DNA from: an uncultured bacterium
Lineage (GTDB): Bacteria > Actinomycetota > Coriobacteriia > Coriobacteriales > Coriobacteriaceae
Length of the DNA: 57,674 bases
Assembly: GCA_905214425.1 (NCBI GenBank)
Contig: CAJMLY010000012.1
Span: 1-57,674 of the forward strand
Direction: 5' to 3'
The notes beneath the pieces were generated by a model that searched no databases, was not told the DNA's origin, and saw nothing but the letters and a program-made list of their open reading frames with translations. The position numbers and the translations under genes are program-made. Of this stretch, positions 51,827 through 57,674 are shown one piece after another. Numbering within the stretch: the stretch's first letter is position 1; each line of letters opens with the position of its first letter.

Positions 51827-52576
51827 TTACCCGTCCAGGACGATGCCGCCGTCGCAGTCGCCGATCTCGCCGTTCACGAAGCTGGCGAGGTCGGAAGCGA
51901 AGAACAGCACCATCTGCGCAGGCTCGCTGGCCTGGGCGGCGCGGCCCAGAGGAATACCGTTGATGATGCGCTGAGAGTTCTCGTCAGAGAGAATCGAGGT
52001 CATATCGGTCAACGTGAGCGACGGGCACACGGCGTTGCAGCGGACGCCAAACTTGCCGCCTTCCTTGGCGACTGCCTTGGTTAGACCGTTAACACCGGCC
52101 TTGGAGCTGGCGTAGGCGGCGGTGCCGAGCAGGCCGCCACCGATCTTGCCCGCAACGGAACTCACGTTGACGATAGTGCCGGCATGGGCCGCCTTAAAGT
52201 GCGGGTACACGGCGTTCATCATGGTAAAGGTACCGTTGAGGTTGATGTCGATGGTGCGACGCCACTCGGTGTCATCGATCTCGTCGAACTTCTTGGTGCT
52301 GATGACGCCAGCGCAGTTGATCAGGATGTTGGTTTGCGGCAGGTCCGTAAAAATCTGCTCGACGGTCTCGCGCGCCTTGGGCGCATCGGCAACATCGAGC
52401 TGATAGAACTTGTTGCCCTCGCCAAGCTCGGCCACAGCGGCCTCGCCCTTAGCAGCGTTCCTTGCGATGAGCGCGACATGTCCGCCGCCCGCGACGATGC
52501 CCTTGGCGATCTCGAGGCCAATGCCCTGAGTGCCGCCCGTGACAATCGCGGTCTTGCCCGTGAAGTCAAATGCCAT
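51827..52576 (-). CDS. SDR family oxidoreductase
   Basis: A 249-residue short-chain dehydrogenase. TGGTQGIG is the nucleotide loop, INCAG the NNAG-type motif, and Ser140, Tyr155 and Lys159 (YASSK) the catalytic set. Pairing with KdgT suggests a role in hexuronate-derived keto-deoxy sugars, such as a KduD-like or gluconate dehydrogenase; this is inference. Start ATG at 52576 follows GGGGGATGG; the frame upstream is not SDR-like. A LacI-type palindrome lies in its promoter. Confidence 0.88.
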   Translation of the reverse strand: MAFDFTGKTAIVTGGTQGIGLEIAKGIVAGGGHVALIARNAAKGEAAVAELGEGNKFYQLDVADAPKARETVEQIFTDLPQTNILINCAGVISTKKFDEIDDTEWRRTIDINLNGTFTMMNAVYPHFKAAHAGTIVNVSSVAGKIGGGLLGTAAYASSKAGVNGLTKAVAKEGGKFGVRCNAVCPSLTLTDMTSILSDENSQRIINGIPLGRAAQASEPAQMVLFFASDLASFVNGEIGDCDGGIVLDG

Positions 52577-52691
52577 GACTCCATCCCCCTTTATGTAAGG
52601 TGTCTCCTTGCGGGAAGTTGGAGCATCGCACGTGGCGATTATATGAGTCCCAGTCGTCATGGTGGTGACAACCCCTCGCCTAACCGCGTGC

Positions 52692-52719
52692 ATAATAGTT
52701 CTTTGAAACGTTTCAGCAA
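52692..52719 (-). promoter_or_regulatory. promoter of the SDR-kdgT operon
   Basis: On the minus strand TTGCTG (52719-52714) and TATTAT (52697-52692) with a 16-bp spacer that is largely filled by the palindrome at 52704-52715. Confidence 0.6.
52704..52715. promoter_or_regulatory. LacI/CcpA-type operator in the SDR-kdgT promoter
   Basis: TGAAACGTTTCA is a perfect 12-bp palindrome placed between -35 and -10, a position expected for a repressor site. Confidence 0.65.
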
Positions 52720-52768
52720 TTGAATGATTTTAAGTCTTAATGCACTCTTAATATTGCCTAGCGGCCAA

Positions 52769-52799
52769 GTAGATTTTTGGGACATGCCTAGAAATCCAC
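52769..52799. repeat. palindrome family S, copy 2 (before the MarR gene)
   Basis: GTAGATTTTTGGGACATG followed by CCTAGAAATCCAC. It shares GTAGATTTTTG-GACATG and the downstream AATC-AC with the copy at 33053-33084. Confidence 0.65.
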
Positions 52800-52866
52800 C
52801 GAATGGGATGGTTGAGCGTGGGTATAATCTTTCACCGGAAATAGTTTCTAGTGTTAGGGGTTTTCG

Positions 52867-53316
52867 GTGGAAGATACCGATTTCCGTGAACTTGGGCGTC
52901 AGCTCCTTACCGAGTTCGGCAGCATGCATCAGCGCATTTCGCGCTTTGCGGACAAAGCCCTCGGCGGCGAGATGGCCGTCATGCGCGCCCTCATGCTCGC
53001 TGGCGGTTCGCTCACGCCGAGCGAACTCGCCGATCGCGCCTGGGTCTCGAGCGCCCGCATCGCCAATATCCTACGCGCTCTCGAAGCCAAGGGCTGGGTC
53101 GAGCGCGAGCACTCAAAGACCGACCGTCGTCGCGTACACGTCACGGTGACCGACAAGGGATTCCAGGATCTCGAAATCAAACGACGGGAATTCGAGGAGC
53201 GCACCGCGGCCTTCCTCGAGCAGCTCGGCGAAACAGATACCCAAGAGATGGTGCGCCTTCTAAGACGTGCCAACGAAATTATCGACCGCAATCAAGAAAG
53301 GAGAGATGCCGAGTGA
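52867..53316 (+). CDS. MarR family regulator
   Basis: A 149-residue winged-helix repressor. LTPSELADRAWVSSARIANI and LEAKGWVEREHSKTDRRRVH are the recognition helix and wing of MarR proteins. A GTG at 52867 is the start, with AGGGG a few bases upstream. Its stop overlaps the start of the ABC exporter gene (GTGA), so the regulator and the exporter pair are translated together; it probably senses an exported compound and represses its own operon. The S-family palindrome is in the upstream region. Confidence 0.87.
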   Translation: MEDTDFRELGRQLLTEFGSMHQRISRFADKALGGEMAVMRALMLAGGSLTPSELADRAWVSSARIANILRALEAKGWVEREHSKTDRRRVHVTVTDKGFQDLEIKRREFEERTAAFLEQLGETDTQEMVRLLRRANEIIDRNQERRDAE

Positions 53317-55679
53317 GGATTCTCAAGCTCTTTAAAAAGCACGTCCTGGCACTGTTCACAGCTATCGTACTTATCGTAATCAGCTGCAACGCCGATCTGG
53401 CGCTGCCTACCTATATGAGCGACATCGTCGACGTGGGCGTGCAGCAAGGCGGCATCGCCTCGCCCGTGCCCGACACCATTCGCGCCGAATCGCTCGACGA
53501 CCTCGAACTCTTCATGAGCGCCAAGGACGCCAAAGCTGCGGAGGCCGTGTTTAGCAAGGCGGACAATAACGGCATTCGAACGTACAAGGGCACCGAGGAA
53601 GAGCGTGCCGATGGCAGCAAGATTGCCGACATTATGAGCCTGCCCGAGACTGTCGTCCTTTCGTTCAACCAGGGCATTGACGCCGACTCCATGGGCGACA
53701 TGATGGGCTCGTCCAGCGAGAAAGACAACAACGCTGCCCAGGCCATGCCCACCCCCGAGCAGATGGCGGCGATGACGCCCGAGCAGCTCGCCGAGATGCA
53801 GCAGAAGGCCGCAGCGGCGCAGAACATGCAAAAGCAGATTGATGCCGACGGTGGCAAGATCACCATGAAGAGCCTGCGTCTAGGCGTTGAAGGCGGCCTA
53901 ATCGACCAGGGCAAGCTCGTCGAGGGCGCCAACGATATGGCAGACAAAATGGGCTCCATGTCGGGCTCCATCGTGACCCAGCGCGCCGTGACCTACGTAC
54001 AAGAAGAGTACAAAGCGCAGGGCATCGACCCCGCCGACGTGCAGAACGCTTACCTGAGCCGCATGGCGACCACGATGTTTGGGCTGTGCCTGGTGTCGCT
54101 CGTCGCCACCATCCTGACCGGTGCCGTGGCGTCGCGCACCGCCTGCTCCATCGCCCGCGATCTGCGCCGCGAGACCTTCAACAAGGTTATGCACTTCTCG
54201 CCGGCCGAGGTGGGCAAGTTTAGCCAGGCCTCGCTCATCACCCGCTGCACCAACGACATTCAGCAGATCCAGATGGCCGCAACCCTGTTTATCCGCATGT
54301 GCCTGATGGCTCCCGTCATGGGCATCGTCGCCGTCATGCGCGTCCTGGCCAACCACACCGGCCTGGAGTGGACCATCGCCGTGGCCATCATCGCGGTCTC
54401 GGCCGTTGTCGGCGTGCTCATGGGCCTCACCATGCCCAAGTTCAAAAAGATGCAGAGCTTTGTGGACCGCGTGAACCTTACCGCCCGCGAGCTGCTCGAC
54501 GGCCTTATGCCCATCCGCTCGTTCAACCGCGAGGAACATGAGCTCGAGCGTTTTGACAAGGCTTCGCTCGACCTAATGACCACGCAGCTCTACACCAACC
54601 GCGCCATGAGCTTTATGATGCCGCTCATGATGCTCGTCATGAACTGCATCACCGTGCTTATCGTCTGGTTTGGCGCCCAGGGCGTGTCCGACGGCGTGAT
54701 GCAGGTCGGCAACATGATGGCGTTTATCTCCTACACCATGCAGATCGTCATGGCGTTTATGATCCTCACCATGGTTTCGGTTATCCTGCCCCGTGCCGAG
54801 GTCGCAGCCGAGCGCGTGGAAGAGGTCATCACTTGCCCCACCAGCATCAACGACCCCGTCTCGCCCAAACTGCCCGCGGCCAGCGCGCCGCGCGGCGAGC
54901 TCACCTTCCGCGACGTGAGCTTCCAGTATCCCGATGCCCGCGCCGACGTCATCAGCGGCGTGAACTTCACCACGCATGCCGGTCAGATGCTCGGCATTAT
55001 TGGCTCCACGGGCTCGGGCAAGTCCACGCTCGTGCAGCTGATTCCGCGCCTGTACGACGTCACGGGCGGCAGCATTTCGCTCGACGGCATTGACGTGCGC
55101 GATATGACCCTTTCCGAGCTGCGCCGCCGCATTGGTTACATCCCGCAGCAGGGACGCCTGTTCTCGGGCACCGTCGAGAGCAACCTCAAGTTTGCCGGCG
55201 ACATGGTAAGCGATGATGACATGCACCAGGCCGCGCGCATCGCACAGGCCGAGGACTTTATCGCCGAGCGTGAGGGCGGTTACGACTCCCCCATCAGCCA
55301 GGGCGGCTCCAATGTCTCGGGCGGTCAGCGCCAGCGTCTGGCCATCGCCCGCGCCTTGGCCAAGAAGCCCGAGGTCGTGGTGTTCGATGACTCATTTAGC
55401 GCGCTTGACTACAAGACCGACGCGCGCCTGCGCGAGGAGCTGGCCAAAAACGTCACCGACGCCGCGCTCGTGGTCGTGGCCCAGCGCATTGCGACCATCA
55501 TGCACGCCGACCAGATCATCGTGCTCGACGACGGCCACGTGGTGGGCACCGGTACGCACGAGGAGCTGCTGCGCAGCTGCCCGGCGTACCTGGAGATCGC
55601 ACAGTCGCAGCTTTCCGCCGAGGAGCTGGGGCTTACCCAAGAAGAAATTGCAGCCGTCACGGAAGGAGGCGAGCGCTAA
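53313..55679 (+). CDS. ABC exporter half-transporter 1, with degenerate ATPase site and large outer insert
   Basis: A 788-residue membrane-ATPase fusion. After TM1 (about 12-30) there is a roughly 215-residue extracytoplasmic insert before TM2 (about 252). It includes a Met/Gln/Ala-rich segment (TPEQMAAMTPEQLAEMQQKA). Ordinary half-exporters are about 580-620 residues and lack it. The ATPase domain has Walker A GSTGSGKST (about 565) and signature NVSGGQRQR. The catalytic Glu is Asp (VVVFDDSFSALD, about 692) and the H-loop His is Gln (VVAQRIAT, about 726). It should pair with the next gene product, which keeps both residues. Confidence 0.9.
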   Translation: MRILKLFKKHVLALFTAIVLIVISCNADLALPTYMSDIVDVGVQQGGIASPVPDTIRAESLDDLELFMSAKDAKAAEAVFSKADNNGIRTYKGTEEERADGSKIADIMSLPETVVLSFNQGIDADSMGDMMGSSSEKDNNAAQAMPTPEQMAAMTPEQLAEMQQKAAAAQNMQKQIDADGGKITMKSLRLGVEGGLIDQGKLVEGANDMADKMGSMSGSIVTQRAVTYVQEEYKAQGIDPADVQNAYLSRMATTMFGLCLVSLVATILTGAVASRTACSIARDLRRETFNKVMHFSPAEVGKFSQASLITRCTNDIQQIQMAATLFIRMCLMAPVMGIVAVMRVLANHTGLEWTIAVAIIAVSAVVGVLMGLTMPKFKKMQSFVDRVNLTARELLDGLMPIRSFNREEHELERFDKASLDLMTTQLYTNRAMSFMMPLMMLVMNCITVLIVWFGAQGVSDGVMQVGNMMAFISYTMQIVMAFMILTMVSVILPRAEVAAERVEEVITCPTSINDPVSPKLPAASAPRGELTFRDVSFQYPDARADVISGVNFTTHAGQMLGIIGSTGSGKSTLVQLIPRLYDVTGGSISLDGIDVRDMTLSELRRRIGYIPQQGRLFSGTVESNLKFAGDMVSDDDMHQAARIAQAEDFIAEREGGYDSPISQGGSNVSGGQRQRLAIARALAKKPEVVVFDDSFSALDYKTDARLREELAKNVTDAALVVVAQRIATIMHADQIIVLDDGHVVGTGTHEELLRSCPAYLEIAQSQLSAEELGLTQEEIAAVTEGGER

Positions 55680-57535
55680 TGGCAGACGAGACCAAGACTC
55701 AGATTCCCAAGCCCACCCGCCAGCGTGGTCCCATGGGCCGCATGGGCGGCATGCGTCGCGGCGAAAAGGCCAAGGACTTTAAGGGCACCATGAGGCAGCT
55801 GCTCGGCTATATCGGCCAGCACAAGATTGCCGTGTTTGCCGCCGTCGCCTTTGCCGTGTGCTCGGTCATCTTTAATATTGTGGGACCCAAGGTGCTCGGT
55901 CAGGTTACGACCAAGCTGTTCGAGGGCCTGGTTGCCAAGGTCAACGGCACCGGCGATGTCGACTTTAACTGGATCGCCAAGACGCTCGGCTTTTTGCTCT
56001 GCCTGTATCTGGCGAGCTCTGCCTGCAGCCTGATCCAGGGCTGGCTCATGACCGGTGTCACGCAAAAGATCTGCTACCGCATGCGCAAGGAGATTGCCGC
56101 CAAGATTGCCGTCGTGCCGATGAGCTACTTCAACGGCCACAGCAAGGGCGACGTGCTCAGCCGCATCACCAACGACGTCGATACGCTCGGCCAGTCGCTC
56201 AACCAGAGCGTGACGCAGCTTATTACGTCCGTCACGCAGATTATCGGCGTGCTTGTCATGATGCTGTCGATCAGCCTGCCGCTCACCGGCGTCACCGTGC
56301 TCACGCTGCCGGCCGCCGCGATTATCTTGATGGTGATGATTCACTTCTCGCAGCCGTACTTCCGCGAGCAGCAGCAGGTCCTGGGTACCGTCAACGGCAT
56401 TATCGAGGAGGACTTTGCCGGCCAGAACGTCATTCAGGTGTTCGACCGCGCCGAGGCCTCGATCGAGGAGTTCGACCGTCAAAACGACCGGCTCTTTATT
56501 AGTGGCTGGCGCTCGCAATTCCTGTCGGGCCTGATGATGCCGCTTATGAGCTTGGTGGGCAACATGGGCTACGTGGGCGTCGTCGTGGTGGGTGCGCAGC
56601 TCGCGCTGACCGGCAATGCCACGCCCGGCGACATCCAGAGCTTTATCCAGTACGTTCGCAACTTTACGCAGCCCGTGCAGCAGCTGGGCAACGTGAGCAA
56701 CACGATGCAGTCGATGGCCGCCGCCACCGAGCGCGTGTTTGAGTTTTTGGCCGCGCCCGAGGAGGAGCAGAAGGCCGACGCGCAGATTCCCGAGAAGCGC
56801 CCCGGCCACGTGGAGTTTGACCATGTCAAGTTTGGCTACACGCCCGACAAGACCATCATCCACGACTTTAGCTGCGAGGCGCAGCCCGGCCAGACCATCG
56901 CCATCGTCGGCCCCACCGGCGCCGGCAAGACCACGCTCATTAAGCTGCTGCAGCGCTTCTACGATGTGGACGGCGGTTCGCTGCGCGTCGAGGGCGTCGA
57001 CGTGCGCGACTGGGACCGCGCGGCGCTGCGCGGCGAGTTTGCCATGGTGCTGCAGGACACCTGGCTGTTTAACGGTACCATCCGCGAGAACATCCGTTAC
57101 GGACGCCCCGATGCGAGCGATGCCGAGGTCGAAGCCGCTGCACGTGCCGCACGCTGCGATCACTTTATCCATACGCTCGCCGGCGGCTACGACTTTATGA
57201 TCAACGAGGAGGGCACCAACCTGTCGCAGGGTCAGCGCCAACTCGTGACCATTGCCCGCGCCATTTTGGCCGACCGCCCGGCGCTGATTTTGGACGAGGC
57301 GACCTCCAACGTCGACACTCGTACCGAGGAGCTTATTCAGCGTGCCATGGATGCACTGATGCAGGGCCGTACCAGCTTTGTCATCGCGCACCGCCTGTCC
57401 ACGATCCGCAACGCCGACGTGATCCTAGTAATCCGCGACGGAGATATCGTCGAGAAGGGCACGCACGACGAGTTGCTCGCCCAGGGCGGCTTCTACGCCG
57501 ATCTGTACAACTCGCAGTTCGACGAGGCGGCGTAA
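55679..57535 (+). CDS. ABC exporter half-transporter 2, catalytic partner
   Basis: A 618-residue half-transporter with six membrane helices and a C-terminal ATPase: Walker A GPTGAGKTT (about 412), Walker B LILDEATSNVD with the catalytic Glu, and H-loop IAHRLSTI. Its signature is LSQGQ instead of LSGGQ. Together with the Asp and Gln changes in partner 1 this gives one active and one degenerate ATP site, the known pattern of heterodimeric exporters such as TM287/288 and BmrCD. Start ATG overlaps the partner stop (TAATG). Likely exports drugs, peptides or lipids; substrate unknown. A terminator follows. Confidence 0.92.
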   Translation: MADETKTQIPKPTRQRGPMGRMGGMRRGEKAKDFKGTMRQLLGYIGQHKIAVFAAVAFAVCSVIFNIVGPKVLGQVTTKLFEGLVAKVNGTGDVDFNWIAKTLGFLLCLYLASSACSLIQGWLMTGVTQKICYRMRKEIAAKIAVVPMSYFNGHSKGDVLSRITNDVDTLGQSLNQSVTQLITSVTQIIGVLVMMLSISLPLTGVTVLTLPAAAIILMVMIHFSQPYFREQQQVLGTVNGIIEEDFAGQNVIQVFDRAEASIEEFDRQNDRLFISGWRSQFLSGLMMPLMSLVGNMGYVGVVVVGAQLALTGNATPGDIQSFIQYVRNFTQPVQQLGNVSNTMQSMAAATERVFEFLAAPEEEQKADAQIPEKRPGHVEFDHVKFGYTPDKTIIHDFSCEAQPGQTIAIVGPTGAGKTTLIKLLQRFYDVDGGSLRVEGVDVRDWDRAALRGEFAMVLQDTWLFNGTIRENIRYGRPDASDAEVEAAARAARCDHFIHTLAGGYDFMINEEGTNLSQGQRQLVTIARAILADRPALILDEATSNVDTRTEELIQRAMDALMQGRTSFVIAHRLSTIRNADVILVIRDGDIVEKGTHDELLAQGGFYADLYNSQFDEAA

Positions 57536-57568
57536 ATTCTGCCGCAGTGAACGAATAACGCCCGAGAA

Positions 57569-57601
57569 CGGGGGCGCAGGACAACCTGCGCCCCCGTTTT
57601 T
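57569..57601 (+). terminator. intrinsic terminator after the ABC exporter operon
   Basis: CGGGGGCGCAGG (57569-57580) and CCTGCGCCCCCG (57585-57596) with an ACAA loop, followed by TTTTT. Confidence 0.95.
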
Positions 57602-57674
57602 GTTCCACGGCCCTCGAACCGCGGTCGCGCGCGCAGACGTGGTGTAAGAGCGTCCTGAGGTCCGTCGCCGCAAG

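Noticed and set aside
55676..57391. Long open frame antisense to the second ABC half-transporter
   Set aside because: Low-complexity His/Arg/Ala-rich translation, no start signals, fully covered by a conserved gene.
57602..57674. Right-end sequence after the last terminator
   Set aside because: No start signal, repeat or RNA feature is visible in these 70 bases.

Overview
The window reads as a chromosomal segment of a high-GC, anaerobic gut actinobacterium of the Coriobacteriia, most like Collinsella. This is inferred from gene content and style: pyruvate formate-lyase, PTS sucrose use, a MEP-pathway-type synthase, a SEC-C methionine aminopeptidase and many half-size ABC exporters. No rRNA or tRNA gene, CRISPR array, transposase or phage gene was recognised. 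About 45 protein genes are supported, mostly in short operons on both strands.

Layout. 1-3.4 kb: a 38-residue membrane peptide, a HAD phosphatase whose Shine-Dalgarno lies in a perfect hairpin, and a TetR-MFS pair with palindromic operators. 3.4-7.0 kb: amt-glnK nitrogen module, a CmpB-type membrane protein and an HD hydrolase, all on the minus strand. 7.2-13.8 kb: a divergent Dxs-like enzyme, an array of three 59-bp inverted-repeat units, a complete polar amino-acid ABC importer and a C26 glutamine amidotransferase-like hydrolase. 13.9-16.1 kb: an HPt protein with a GGDEF/REC/HD-GYP regulator. 16.3-24.4 kb: alpha/beta hydrolase, radical SAM protein, map, D-2-hydroxyacid dehydrogenase, M18 aminopeptidase, a membrane-anchored Ntn hydrolase and phosphofructokinase. 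24.9-31.5 kb: FtsX/LolD-type ABC pair, a GyrI-like protein behind a perfect LexA box, a ClC channel and ogt. 31.9-37.2 kb: aspartate-family genes asd, lysC, thrC and thrB. 37.5-41.6 kb: XRE regulator, engB, mtnN, pflA and degV. 41.9-47.5 kb: a sucrose or fructan cluster (two GH32 enzymes, PTS EIIBC, LacI repressor) with matching LacI-type operators. 47.8-50.2 kb: a pyruvate formate-lyase split into a catalytic subunit and a separate glycyl-radical subunit. 50.7-52.6 kb: KdgT permease and an SDR dehydrogenase. 52.9-57.5 kb: MarR and a heterodimeric ABC exporter.

The most unusual signal lies between genes. Four large nested hairpins (about 120-130 bp) sit 14-23 nt after the stop codons of pfk, asd, thrB and grcA. 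All four have the same orientation relative to the upstream gene. Their stems are near-perfect but largely different in sequence, while two internal-loop strands (GTCCTCGGACATG-like and CGTCCTGCGGAAT-like) and a TTCG-capped tip are shared. This pattern suggests a conserved 3'-end RNA element. At least five other palindromic repeat families are also present.
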